This document shows, in pieces, positions 37,101-44,800 of a DNA stretch of 64,000 bases (positions within the stretch are counted from its first letter, which is position 1; the number at the start of each line of letters is the position of its first letter). This DNA comes from Dasyornis broadbenti. Taxonomy: Eukaryota > Chordata > Aves > Passeriformes > Dasyornithidae. Made by a program: the position numbers and the translations under genes. The stretch is from NCBI GenBank assembly GCA_013397935.1, contig VZRN01000255.1, positions 958,672 to 1,022,671 of the forward strand. The letters are read 5' to 3'. Below the pieces are notes generated by a model. That model saw only the letters and a program-made list of their open reading frames with translations. It searched no databases and had not been told where the DNA came from.

Positions 37101-37598
37101 ACAATACACAGAAACACACAATGAGACAACCTGTATAAAGCTGACTAAGACATATTTGAAATAACTTGCAGTTCGAAGAATTAGCAGATCACACGGTGCT
37201 GTTTTCTACTGTCATTTGTTAGTAAACTAAAAGGATTCTTGAGAACGTACCTTTATTGCAAAACATAAAAGGGCAATCCACAGAAGCCAGTTTATACAGA
37301 CGCGAACATGGTAACATCCAACTTCAGTCTACTTTCACTTGGAAAAAGCTAAGTCACACTACACGAGCTTTGGCTGTGGGACACTCGGCCGCCGCTGCAG
37401 CAAAGTTACGGTTCAATATTTGAGCTGAGGCACAGGACAGACACCACCACAGAGCGATGCTACGAGCAGCAGGTACTCACTAGAGCTCCATCCGCTGCCG
37501 ACAAGCTCTCGTACGTCTTCCACGCTTTCTCCCTCACACTCTCCGACACCTTCAGCGCATCACAGAGCACGACGAAGTCCGCTTCGCCGATCTCGATC
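9966..37598 (-). CDS. RB1: Retinoblastoma protein, exons 2-17 (gene partial at both ends)
   Basis: RB1 is the nuclear pocket protein that binds E2F/DP and recruits chromatin repressors, holding cells in G1 until CDKs phosphorylate it. Sixteen consecutive exons (human exons 2 to 17) can be read on the minus strand. Together they give 1,573 nt with no stop, all in phase. They encode the RbN cyclin-fold domain (exons 2 to about 10), the linker with CDK sites, and most of pocket A (exons 12-17). Pocket B with the LxCxE cleft and the C-terminal domain lie beyond position 1. Exon sizes equal the remembered human sizes except exon 2 (-9), 3 (-3), 4 (+15), 8 (+6) and 17 (+6), all multiples of three. 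Protein divergence from human is high for RB1, but the open frame, splice sites and ITM2B synteny argue for the functional orthologue. Exon 1 is lost in an assembly gap. Confidence 0.97.
10169..10434 (-). repeat. RB1 intron 16 with a long T tract
   Basis: Intron 16 is only 266 bp. About 43 bases at 10,299-10,341 are T with a single C, so they read as an A tract in the RB1 transcript. An unresolved base sits at 10,356. The true tract length is uncertain, as is usual for assembled homopolymers. Confidence 0.85.
10435..10511 (-). CDS. RB1: RB1 exon 16
   Basis: 77 bp encoding [20 protein letters not shown] and then MATYG. The acceptor is ctcttcag and the donor GGCA/gtaagt. It is pocket A core helix sequence. 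Confidence 0.97.
10590..10621 (-). CDS. RB1: RB1 exon 15
   Basis: 32 bp encoding [11 protein letters not shown], with the last codon split. It lies between two very short introns (88 bp upstream, 78 bp downstream). The acceptor is atttcag and the donor TTTCAG/gtattt. Confidence 0.97.
10710..10766 (-). CDS. RB1: RB1 exon 14
   Basis: 57 bp encoding [19 protein letters not shown]. All 19 residues equal the human sequence as I remember it, making this the most conserved exon in the window. The acceptor is ctaacag and the donor AAGTCG/gtaagt. Confidence 0.98.
10767..11448 (-). other. RB1 intron 13
   Basis: 682 bp of unique sequence. I see no repeat, RNA or coding signal beyond the splice sites. 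Confidence 0.8.
11449..11565 (-). CDS. RB1: RB1 exon 13
   Basis: 117 bp, as in human. The acceptor is ctttattag and the donor TCTCAG/gtaagt. It encodes [20 protein letters not shown] and then [19 protein letters not shown]. The Cys of the human GQGC motif is Trp here. Confidence 0.96.
11566..11979 (-). other. RB1 intron 12
   Basis: 414 bp of AT-rich unique sequence. Nothing recognised. Confidence 0.8.
11980..12067 (-). CDS. RB1: RB1 exon 12 (start of pocket A)
   Basis: 88 bp, as in human. The acceptor is tattttccag and the donor TTCAAT/gtaagt. It encodes [20 protein letters not shown] followed by SDTLIMYFN, opening the A box of the pocket. Confidence 0.97.
12068..14667 (-). other. RB1 intron 11
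   Basis: 2.6 kb. An open frame at 14,240-14,692 on the plus strand is low-complexity and crosses an N at 14,520, so it is not a gene. A-runs lie near 14,507-14,519 and 14,567-14,580. Nothing else recognised. Confidence 0.8.
14668..14745 (-). CDS. RB1: RB1 exon 11
   Basis: 78 bp, as in human. The acceptor is tttctgtag and the donor GTTCG/gtatga. It encodes [20 protein letters not shown] and then PQTPVR. The TPLK and TPVR motifs correspond to the human Thr356 and Thr373 CDK sites, whose phosphorylation drives RbN-pocket docking. Both Thr-Pro pairs are intact. Confidence 0.95.
14911..14965 (+). repeat. CR1 LINE 3' fragment in RB1 intron 10
   Basis: The sequence tttgagcaggatgttggact followed by agacaacctatagtttccttcc matches the avian CR1 3' end (gagcagg...ttggactagatgacct...ccttcca). 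It is short, decayed and 5'-truncated. It lies antisense to RB1 in intron 10 (14,746-15,232). Confidence 0.7.
15233..15342 (-). CDS. RB1: RB1 exon 10
   Basis: 110 bp, as in human. The acceptor is gtctttttgag and the donor GCATG/gtaata. It encodes [20 protein letters not shown] and then [16 protein letters not shown]. By hand, 24 of 36 residues equal the remembered human exon. It covers the end of the RbN domain. Confidence 0.95.
15343..18742 (-). other. RB1 intron 9
   Basis: 3.4 kb. The part next to exon 9 is an ERV LTR (about 17,785-18,722). The remainder, 15,343-17,784, is AT-rich unique sequence with nothing recognised. Confidence 0.85.
17785..18722 (+). mobile_element. Solo LTR of an endogenous retrovirus (ERVL-like)
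   Basis: About 0.94 kb, starting TGTATTGGGTTTGCATG and ending near CCCACCATAACA. The internal text (a Gly/Ala-codon-like GC-rich half, a T-rich stretch, then a cagtccccttgcagagg-like tail with ggtgggtgtccagcaccca) is typical of a common avian ERV LTR. There is no internal gag/pol/env sequence, so it is a solo LTR. It is antisense to RB1. No clean target-site duplication is visible, and the right end could be 18,719 instead. The open frames inside it are incidental. Confidence 0.8.
18743..18820 (-). CDS. RB1: RB1 exon 9
   Basis: 78 bp, as in human. The acceptor follows a strong pyrimidine tract, and the donor is CCAGAG/gtaagt. It encodes [20 protein letters not shown] followed by SNGLPE. An LTR repeat ends only about 20 nt inside the downstream intron. 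Confidence 0.96.
18821..19561 (-). other. RB1 intron 8
   Basis: 741 bp of unique AT-rich sequence. Nothing recognised apart from the poly-pyrimidine tract of the exon 9 acceptor. Confidence 0.8.
19562..19710 (-). CDS. RB1: RB1 exon 8
   Basis: 149 bp, six more than human. The acceptor is ctttgcag/AGTCC and the donor GATGAG/gtaatg. It encodes [20 protein letters not shown], then [20 protein letters not shown] and [10 protein letters not shown]. The two extra residues are in the loop before VNG. The TPRR CDK site equal to human Thr252 is kept, but the preceding SP (human Ser249-Pro250) reads Ser-Thr. An alternative in-frame AG (ctctgcag) lies 17 bases into the exon, but the upstream one gives the homologous start. 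Confidence 0.96.
19711..21951 (-). other. RB1 intron 7
   Basis: 2.2 kb of AT-rich sequence. The open frames of up to 92 codons show no homology that I recognise. Nothing else seen. Confidence 0.8.
21952..22062 (-). CDS. RB1: RB1 exon 7
   Basis: 111 bp, as in human. The acceptor is atttgcag and the donor TACA/gtaaga. It encodes [20 protein letters not shown] and then [16 protein letters not shown]. The SP motif equivalent to the human Ser230 CDK site is retained. This is one of the better conserved exons. Confidence 0.97.
22063..23566 (-). other. RB1 intron 6
   Basis: 1.5 kb of AT-rich sequence, with a short TA-rich patch near 23,160-23,200. No gene or clear repeat recognised. Confidence 0.8.
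23567..23634 (-). CDS. RB1: RB1 exon 6
   Basis: 68 bp, the human length. The acceptor is ttccctag and the donor AAAG/gtgagt. It encodes [20 protein letters not shown] followed by AK and part of a Gly codon, matching the human [19 protein letters not shown] region of RbN. Confidence 0.95.
24096..24235. repeat. AT-rich, self-complementary TA block in RB1 intron 5
   Basis: About 140 bp consist almost only of A and T (repeated atatactta, tatata, aatatatat). It can fold on itself in many registers and is a typical unstable AT microsatellite. The rest of intron 5 (23,635-24,387) is unremarkable. Confidence 0.85.
24388..24426 (-). CDS. RB1: RB1 exon 5
   Basis: 39 bp, the same as human. The acceptor is tttctag. 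The donor is GA/gtaagt, chosen because it keeps the 39-bp length and the split codon; the GTs just upstream do not. It encodes [12 protein letters not shown], matching human TCELIYLTQPSS. Confidence 0.95.
24427..25329 (-). other. RB1 intron 4
   Basis: 903 bp of AT-rich unique sequence. Nothing recognised. Confidence 0.8.
25330..25464 (-). CDS. RB1: RB1 exon 4, with five extra codons
   Basis: 135 bp against 120 in human. The acceptor is tttttcag and the donor GAAAG/gtagtg. It encodes [18 protein letters not shown] and then [19 protein letters not shown]. The additional residues lie between KEVD and STKVD (codons at about 25,410-25,427). The insertion brings in an internal GTAAGC that resembles a splice donor. 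The rest matches the RbN helices. Confidence 0.95.
25465..27437 (-). other. RB1 intron 3
   Basis: 1.97 kb. It contains an A-rich run beside the exon 4 acceptor, a perfect 12-bp inverted repeat at 25,596-25,626, and overlapping frames of about 100 codons on both strands at 25,625-26,061 that I do not recognise. No other structure seen. Confidence 0.8.
25596..25626. repeat. Perfect 12-bp inverted repeat with 7-nt loop
   Basis: The arms are ACTGGTAGGAGT (25,596-25,607) and ACTCCTACCAGT (25,615-25,626) around the loop TTTTACT. No T-run or conserved flank suggests a terminator or known RNA. Confidence 0.8.
27438..27550 (-). CDS. RB1: RB1 exon 3
   Basis: 113 bp, one codon shorter than human. The acceptor reads ttttctaaaag and the donor AAAAG/gtgagt. 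It encodes [20 protein letters not shown] followed by [18 protein letters not shown], clearly the human KKKELWGICIFIAAVDLDE region of the RbN domain. Only the third reading frame is open across the exon; the others hit stops. Confidence 0.95.
27930..27965 (+). repeat. A-rich (AAAAT)n microsatellite
   Basis: A run of A followed by repeated AAAAT/AAATA units. Simple repeat in RB1 intron 2. Confidence 0.85.
28992..29457 (+). mobile_element. Possible decayed LTR
   Basis: The segment begins TGTGTCTTTC and ends TACGACA. It has an AATAAA (within ttaataaataag) about 65 bp before its end, followed by a short, more CpG-bearing tail, which is the layout of LTR R-U5. The flanks tgttc and tcttc agree at 4 of 5 bases. 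I do not recognise the family, so this rests on layout only. Confidence 0.3.
30126..30694 (-). mobile_element. Solo ERV LTR with intact target-site duplication
   Basis: 569 bp, reading on the minus strand from TGTTCTGATTTCAG to AAACCACGACA. This is the pattern of a widespread avian ERV LTR (tgtcctggtttcagctggg...ggttaaaccacgaca). It is flanked by perfect 5-bp repeats AATAT (30,121-30,125 and 30,695-30,699). A TATA box, GTATATAAA, lies at 30,429-30,437 on the minus strand, so the promoter points the same way as RB1. No viral coding sequence remains. Confidence 0.88.
31921..32385 (+). repeat. CR1 LINE 3' end
   Basis: 5'-truncated. The key phrases agtccaaagcaggctacaga, gatgatcagaggg, tcagcctggagaagagcagg, aggaagaaattctttactgt and the terminal ccttccaacccaagtcattc are degraded forms of the avian CR1 terminal region. 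It is antisense to RB1 within intron 2. The frames inside it are remnants, not genes. Confidence 0.9.
32432..32489. repeat. Perfect 29-bp tandem duplication
   Basis: The unit atagaaaactgttcagaata followed by caaaccttc occurs twice head-to-tail without a mismatch, directly after a CR1 fragment. It is either a recent duplication or an assembly artefact. Confidence 0.9.
37481..37598 (-). CDS. RB1: RB1 exon 2
   Basis: 118 bp. The acceptor reads cttttcccag and the donor CTA/gtgagt. The first base completes the codon split with exon 1. It encodes [12 protein letters not shown] through SLSAADGAL, aligning with the human stretch ending VSSVDGVL. It is three codons shorter than human near its start (IEIGEADF against a longer acidic run). 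It begins the RbN domain. Confidence 0.95.
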
Positions 37599-37743
37599 CT
37601 GGGAAAAGCATCACGCATCGCCAGCGGGGACACCAGACGGCGAGGCGACCAGGGAACCCACACCACACGCAGCCAGAGCCACCCCGGGGTGACACCACCC
37701 CACAGCCCGGACCCGCGGGCGCGGAGAGCCCCGGGGCGGCCCG

Positions 37744-37773
37744 NNNNNNNNNNNNNNNNNNNNNNNNNNNNNN
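37744..37773. other. Assembly gap (30 N), probable site of RB1 exon 1
   Basis: The gap lies between the promoter and exon 2. No RB1 start codon or N-terminus with its Pro/Ala-rich run can be read on either side, so exon 1 most likely lies in the missing GC-rich sequence. Human exon 1 holds 137 coding nt, so the real gap is probably larger than 30 bases. The 145 bp between the gap and exon 2 look like intron 1. Confidence 0.75.
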
Positions 37774-37804
37774 ACGAGGGGCGGCCGGCTCCGGCTCCCT
37801 GCCC

Positions 37805-37905
37805 CCACCCGCCCGTCCAAACCGCGGGAAAACGGCGTCACTACCACCCACCCGTCACTTCCGCGCCAGCGACCGCAACAGCAGCCGCGCCCCCGCCCCG
37901 CCCGC
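37805..37905 (-). promoter_or_regulatory. RB1: RB1 core promoter
   Basis: On the minus strand this stretch carries, in transcription order: GC boxes (37,888-37,905); an ETS/RBF1-type GGAAGTGACG (37,853-37,862); a second TGACGCC (37,834-37,840); and an E2F-type GTTTTCCCGCGG (37,822-37,833). The human RB1 core promoter has GGAAGTGACG directly followed by TTTTCCCGCGG. Here about 20 bp containing a second GTGACG lie between them. The position just 5' of the exon 1 gap fits. Autoregulation by E2F/RB and activation by ATF, ETS and Sp1 factors is known for the mammalian promoter and is inferred here. Confidence 0.85.
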
Positions 37906-37956
37906 CGGCACGGGGCGGGGCTGAGCGGCACAGGCGGCCCGGCCTCAGCCACCCGC

Positions 37957-38133
37957 ATGGGGCCCTCGGCCGCCACAGCGACGGCAGCTCGGCTGTCCCT
38001 GATCCTTCAGGTACTCAGGAAGGCCAAGCAGCCGATACAGCTTTTCCGTGAGGTGGAAATAAGCACAGACCTGTGTATACGAGTAACTACACAGGTGCAG
38101 AGCTGGGCAGGAATTGTAGATCCTTTATGACCA
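37957..38133 (+). other. Possible divergent first exon / 58-codon open frame
   Basis: On the strand opposite RB1, an ATG at 37,957 inside the CpG island opens a 58-codon frame (MGPSAATATAARLSLILQ, then VLRKAKQPIQLFREVE) closing with TGA before the CR1 element. A CAG/GTACTC donor-like site at 38,010/38,011 could end a first exon after 18 codons. Head-to-head, RB1 has a divergent non-coding transcript in human. I recognise no protein family, so a short divergent transcript or chance are both possible. Confidence 0.25.
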
Positions 38134-38149
38134 TTGGTTCAACCAGACC

Positions 38150-38895
38150 AAGTGCCGGGTCCAGCCCCAGGCAACGCTACAGGCTGGGGACAGAGTGGCT
38201 GTAAAGTGGCCAAGGGGAAAAGGACCTGGGGGTGCTGCTCGACAGCGGCTGAACAGGAGCCAGAGTGTGCCCAGGTGGCCAAGAAGGGCAGTGGCATCCT
38301 GGCCTGTATCAGCAACGGTGTGGCCAACAGGACCAGGGCACTGACTGGCACCACTGACTCCACCAGTGCTCTTTACTTGGCACTGGTGGAGTCACATCTC
38401 GCATCCTGTGTCCAGTTTTTCACTACAATGAAGTCCAAAGAAGGGCAACAGAGCTGGGGAGGGGTCAGGAGCAGAAGTCCTGTGAGGAGCATCTGAGGGA
38501 GCTGGGGTTGTTTAACGTGGGACAAGGAGGCTCAGCGGAAGCCTTACTGTTCTCTACCACTCCCTGAGCAAAGGCTGTAGGGAGGTGGGGGTTGGCATCT
38601 TCTCTCAGGTAACAGGTGACAGGACAAGAGGACATGGCCTCAAACTACACCAGGGGAGGTTTAGGTTGAATATCAAGAGGAATTTCATCATGGAAGGGGT
38701 TGTTAAACATTGGAATAGGTTGCCCCATGGGCAGTGGTGAAGTCACCATCCCAAGAGGCGTTCAAGAAACAACCAGACATGATGGCATTTGGTGCCATGG
38801 TGGCATTTGGTTCCATAGTTGACAAGTTGGTGGCCAGTTAAAGGTTAGACTCAATGATCTCAGAGGTCCCAATCTAAATGTTCAGCGATTTGGTG
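38150..38895 (+). repeat. CR1 LINE 3' portion
   Basis: About 0.75 kb, 5'-truncated, matching the avian CR1 ORF2 end and 3' UTR: ctgggggtgctgctcgacag, gtgtgcccaggtggccaaga, cctggcctgtatcag, gagggagctggggttgttta, and the end caatgatctcagaggtccca. It has many frame breaks, so it is a dead copy. It sits just beyond the RB1 CpG island. Confidence 0.92.
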
Positions 38896-41800
38896 ATCTC
38901 TCAATCTGACATTCATCCAAGTCCTATACTGAAATTAACACTGTGCAGTAAAATTACACTTAATATAAGAAGCATAGGCTGTGGGCATCTCCTGGATTTT
39001 AAGGCAATGAGATTCAAATCTCAGAGCCCTAATTCAAAGATCTTAAAAATGTGCTTTATTGTCTGCAATTGCACACTCACATTTAGAAGGCCAATCTCTG
39101 CTGCAAACAAGCACGTTTATTTTCAGACTTACATGATGACAACTTCATAGAAAAGGAAAAATATTCATATGTAAGGATTCTTACTACATGCACATATTTA
39201 TCATTTGCCAGTAAAGCAACTACTTTTAGTAAGATTGCTGTCAAAACTGTGGATTTAAGAAAAACCCAAACAAAAATCAACAGGAGTTGATCAATAAAAT
39301 CAATCTATGTTATACAATAAGAATTCACCAGTATTTTTATGTTCATACGTTTTAGTAATTTGTTCAGGTTTTTTCTTTATATTCATTAACTCAAAACAGG
39401 AGAACAGTCTGGCTTTCTGCTTTATAATTAGAATTAAACCAATTACAGAAAAGTGAATACAGAACAAATCGAAGTACATAAACTTCAAATTAAATGTTTG
39501 AGTTGTAGACTGTAGTGGAATTTAGACATTTCTTATTATGATTCTAGTAAAACTGTGGCAGTAACTTTACACTGCTTCTAAGCACATTTAAGTACTTCTT
39601 GTATTCAGATGATACCAGATGCTGTGGAAGGTTTGGAGTTTAGGACTGTCTGTCGTCTACAGCTGAACTGCAGACAAGTAGACAGACCTACCAGCTTGGA
39701 AAAGTAAGCTAAACTCCTAAACCACAGCTGAGTCCATTGCCTTCTCCTCACAACCAGCTTTATGAGCACAAAAGAATTTAAAATGAGAGCAAAGCATCTC
39801 AGAAAACTTTGTCACAGCCAGTGGAGACCATGCCAGCTGTCACCAAGAAGGAAACACACCCTCCTGGGTAGCTTCCCTTACAGCTGCTTTAACATGCTGT
39901 TAGAGCCAGGCCCTGGATCATCCAGATGGCAGGCAAAGAATTTGCCTCATGGCCTTCTGTGCATTGCTCCTTTTAAAGAGTTCACACACAAGCCTCAGTG
40001 TAAATATTAATTTTCTAAAATTGTTAGTGTGTGAAGCACCTTCTCAATTCAAATTTAATGCACTTTTTCATCAAGCAAGGCTCTTAGGGCTCCCCTCCAC
40101 AAGCAGGTAAAACCAAAATCTCAGAATGTTTCAAGTTGCAACTGGAGGGAGATGAAGGCAGCAGATGAATCAAGCAACAATAACCTTTAATCATCCATCT
40201 CAAAGCCTCAGATATAGTAACTACATCCAAACTGCAGTAAGAGTTAACATGTATGTATGTATTTCCAAAGAAAGGCACATGCTTGTGTAAACCATATTTA
40301 AATTGCTGCGCTTTTTTTCCCCTCCTCCTTTTTAGCTGTACTGATTTTAATATTTTAATCCTTTATTCTAAAACATCTTTTAAATGAAGCCTTTAGACTT
40401 TTCAATAAAATTACAAAGGAAAGAAAAAAATCAGCTCTTACTGGGGGGAAAAAAAAGAAACACAGGGAACACTGTAAGGTCAAATAAAGTATTAATGATA
40501 ATTTTTGCATCTGACCTGACAAAATCTTTATTCTAAACATCTTGCTACAACTGCTTTTAGAGAAGAGGTCATAGACATATGTGAAGCATTGCCCAGTCAG
40601 GCAGTCCTGACTCATTGTTTTCAACTACTACACAACCTTAGGTAATTTTATTATCCTAATTTTTTCACTTAAAATTGTTGCTATAGTTTCATGGTAATTG
40701 CCAGTGGGAATAAAAGCCATTATCTCAATTATAGTAAAATCAGTTTTTCTGAAGTTGCATGACCGAAATGTATGCATATAAAAACCCACTAAACTGGGAG
40801 CTTCTGGATATTAGTCCAAATACTAAACATTGGCAGAATTTTTGCTTGAATAAAGCCCATAGGCTGGAAAATTTACAGATTATAAAGACGTCTGCCTGAA
40901 TCACAGCCATTTCCCCTCATGTAACAGGCAGAATTAACCAGGGAGAGGACAGAGCCTCTCCTGGCCAGCCTTTTCTGTGCATGGACATTCCTTGCACTGT
41001 GCAGCAGCCCCCAGCCTCCTGCCCTCAGTGTAACCTGGAGCCCAGCTGTCCCTCTCAAGCTCCAGCACAAGAGCTAACAGGAGCAAGGAGGTGACAGACC
41101 TGCAGGCCAACTTTTCACCAGCTGCTGCCCTACAGGCCCCAGGCCTTAAGGAGAACCTCGCTGGAGAAGCATGTGGCGTGGCAGACAGACCTAAGTGACA
41201 GACTTGCTGCAGGAGTGCCTCAGGGACACTCGGGCTATGGATTGAACAGGCCCTTTCCACTCCCCAGCATCACCTCCCCATGTAACACGGTGATTGCATT
41301 GGCATCAGCTCTGCCTTTAAAGCTGGAAAGGGTTTACTGGGGTGATGGGGTGAAGCTGACTGGTTGTGCCCCTTGGTGGTGGTGAGCCTGACCTCTATGT
41401 CATTGTTTCCTACACAAATACACAGCTTGAAATATGAAGAATAAAAACCATTTCTGTAAGTGAATATTTCTACAGTGATGTAAAATCCATTGGGGCCGTA
41501 ACAAACCTCACCCATTTCTCTTTAAGCTGAGAGGTATTTGTTAGATGCTGCCTCTTCTAACAGTTCAAAGCCTCTTTCTGTACACTGACATTATTAATAA
41601 AAAGAATATTTTTCACTCCACAGTTACACACATCTGTGGCTTGCTCTTCACAGAGCACTACACAGGGCACTTCTGAACTCTCAGTACTGCGGTGATGAGT
41701 TTAAGGCAGGGATCTCTATCAATAAAGCATTTGACCAAACTGCCAGTGGGATCTGAAAGGACACGACTGTTACTGGATGGAGAAATGGCTGCACGTAAAT

Positions 41801-44800
41801 GATACCTATGTGCAAAACTTCAGCCCTTCACAGACACTTCTGGTTCTCTTGCTTGCACATCAGAGAGGTTTTGCATTGATCAAGGTTTTTAGACTTGAGT
41901 GTCACTTATTTCTTTTTACTCAGGTAGTTGTATTTATTTATTCATAGAAAAATCGTATCTACTTATAAGGACCTTCCACATGTCTTGTTCTCTATGAGAA
42001 TGGCTGTCAGAGCTGTGTCTGTTTTACAGATTTGCACTAGTGCTGAGAACTGGGGTACTAAAAAGTAAAATCCCTGACTGATGCAATTTTTCAGATTAAA
42101 CCCTAGTGACAGTGCAATTACATCAGAAAAAAATGACCATTCCTGGTATGGCTTTCCTTGCTTATGAAGCTTTCTGGGCATTAGTATAAACTATGCCCTT
42201 GCATGCACAGCTGCATCACACCCTATGCTTTGTCACACAGATACCATCCTGTGTCCCCAGTGGGCAAAGTGCTTCAAACCCTGGGTACATGGTGCCCCAA
42301 GACGGTGCAGGGCATCCTGTGACTCCTCTGCAGAGTTCATTTTAGGTGGTAGTGTCAACCCATGATGAAATAAAAATCAGTAAGCAAACCACAGCCCTCT
42401 TGTTGCTTGCAATTACACAGCCATGTTAATGACCCTGCTGCAATCCCTCCCCGTCCTTCTCAGTCCTAGGCTCTGCTTCCTCTCACGAGAGAAAGTGCAC
42501 TCTGGCACAGGGAACACCCTGTCCTGCTGCTGGCCATCTCCCCAGCAAGATGTTTCCCATACCTGCACTTCCAAGATTTCCTAAGCCCACAAGAAGCAGA
42601 ATGCACTCTCCTGGCAGTAGGAATCAAATTAATCTTAACCAACAACCTGAAAACCAATTGAAAATTAGCAATCTTAGCCTGTAGTGAACATGGGCATTTC
42701 TCTGAACTAAACCAACCTGTGATCTTGTTTCTTTTTGTTGAGTGCATCTAAGAGAAAGACATTCTTTGCTAACCCATGGCAGTGAAATACCCTAATTAGG
42801 TGAAAACATTTGTGTATAGCATTCCAGAAAAACTCCTGTTGTGACAACAGCACTCTAGGCTCTTCTGTGTTGCTTCCTCCTAGTAGTAAAATCTCCTACC
42901 ACCAGAAGGAGCAATGTCAGTCAGAGTGCAGCTCTGCTGATATCTCTAAACCACAAGCTTTTGCTAACACTGACGTGTCAGACCTCCATCCTCCCACCCA
43001 ATCTGTATGAACAAAAGCACGTATGCACCTTGACACGCATCAAGTAACCAAACTCTTGCACTTTCAGTCTTGCAAGCCCAAAGGATTTTCTTCATGCCAA
43101 AACTTGCCATGTGCCTTTTCACTAAAGCTGCAAGATTTAAACTAGGAGGGAGGCTTTGGAGCCTTTACTGTGCTTTGCAAGTCCTGATCATATCAATCAC
43201 ATTGACTGATCACAAAAACTTTACACATGCAAAGACCAGCTGAACATCAGAGGCTGTTTGGGACCCGTAACAGAGCAACACAGCCCCCTCCACCAACTAA
43301 ACATGGAGGCACAGGACAGTGATTTTGCTGCTTCAGTAACAAAGAATGTCTCAGCATTAGGACTGATTTTGTTTCTTACGAGGAGTTTTAAAACTATTTG
43401 CAAAGATAATTGTCCAATGAGGTCATTTTTATACTAACCCTTTTCTGGAATTCGCTGGGCTAGAAATGTGGTTTCTTTAGTGCAGCACAGCTATCTATGT
43501 TTATTAGACTCTTAGCTATTATCATACTTGTATTTATTATTTATGACTTTTATTATTTAAAAAGGAAAAAAGCCCAAGCATCTCCAAGAGCTAGTTCTTT
43601 CCACAGATTTGTGTCCCATGCTTCATCAACTTGGTCTAAGAGCACAGAAGTTCCAACATGAGCTTCCGCTGCACTCTGGGTGTTTTAGGTTGTCTTCCTA
43701 CACAAATGCCTGGCATTCAATAAAGCACGAGCACGTGCTGGGAGCTTTTTCTCAGTGCATGCAAGTTTCTCCCTCCTTCCCCATGCGTATTTTCACACTA
43801 CTGATCAAAATGAATTTCCTTCCACCATCTAACAGGCTTAAAAGCTGTTAGGGACATGGGCATGCAGCATGATCATAGAAACCTCCTGTCCGCAAGAACA
43901 AATCTATTCCTCCCCTCCACCACATCTTCACCAGCCTCATTTGCTGGTGTCTTTGTTGAAGGGCACACCACACATCACCAAGTTTGGCTACTGAGTTTTA
44001 TTTTGAAAACAAGTTAAAGACCATACAAAGCTTGCTTAAAAATTAACAAGTTTCATGTTTAACTTAGGGAAAATAGGAACAGCACGCTCATGAGAAGGTA
44101 GGAAACATCCTTAAAAGTACTTCAGCGTGAATCTTGCATCATACAGGGCTCCAAAGAACACATCAGCAACCTTGTGCTGACATATACTTGACCTTTGTTG
44201 CAAGCACATAATTGCAACATCCTGAATGTCTGTAGCTAAAGTTTTCCCAGCAGGTTTTCCAGCTTGCTTGCACATATACTGAAGTGTAGCTATGTAACTG
44301 TGATTTACACATGAACATCTAGCCTGTATGCATGTGAGGCTTTATTTGATGTTCACCATTGCCATGCACCATCATATATGTATTAAAAAAGTCCAGCTTT
44401 GGAATATAGCAGTTATACTTTTAATTTTACATATAATGCACTTACACCAGGACTAATCTGTAAATTAAGCCACATGCAGATGAAGAAAAAAAAAAAACCA
44501 GCATTGTGTATTTAGGAAACTTCCTTTAAAACAAATTATTTTATCTCAGTCCAAACAGTCACAATAGCAGGAAGCTGGATCACAGCATGTTTACAATTGT
44601 ATAATAGCTCCAAAAGAGTAAAGCCTCCTCCCACTGCATTAAGAAAAGATCCTTTAAAAGATGAAAAATAAGATTAGTACAAAGCCTCTTGACTGAATTA
44701 ACCTAAAACAAATGATTTGGACACCTATGGTGCATATGATTTAAAAATAGGTTTAAACAGGTTTTTGGTTTTGTTTTTTTTTTTTTCAAATATGCAATTA

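Larger units (their letters stand above)
27551..37480 (-). other. RB1 intron 2
   Basis: 9.9 kb, the largest complete intron here. It contains an A-rich AAAAT run (27,930-27,965), a possible LTR-like segment (28,992-29,457), a solo LTR (30,126-30,694), a CR1 3' end (31,921-32,385) and a 29-bp tandem duplication (32,432-32,489). No nested gene recognised; the 120-codon frame at 33,882-34,244 has no recognisable domain. Confidence 0.85.
37600..38000. promoter_or_regulatory. CpG island at the RB1 5' end
   Basis: This stretch is very GC-rich and dense in CpG compared with the AT-rich surroundings. It spans the exon 1 gap and the core promoter. It is the only clear CpG island in the window. No second island is visible in intron 2. 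Confidence 0.85.

Noticed and set aside
27551..37480. A mammal-like intron 2 CpG island/retrocopy (PPP1R26P1) that imprints RB1
   Set aside because: No CpG island or such retrocopy is visible; the human insertion is specific to primates or close relatives.
9966..37598. RB1 being a pseudogene or an RBL1/RBL2 paralogue
   Set aside because: All splice sites and frames are intact, exon sizes follow RB1 and not RBL genes, and ITM2B lies next door in the expected orientation.
37552..38051. Long frames of about 100-120 codons across the CpG island
   Set aside because: They run through the N gap and through promoter or intron sequence; GC-rich DNA lacks stops by chance.
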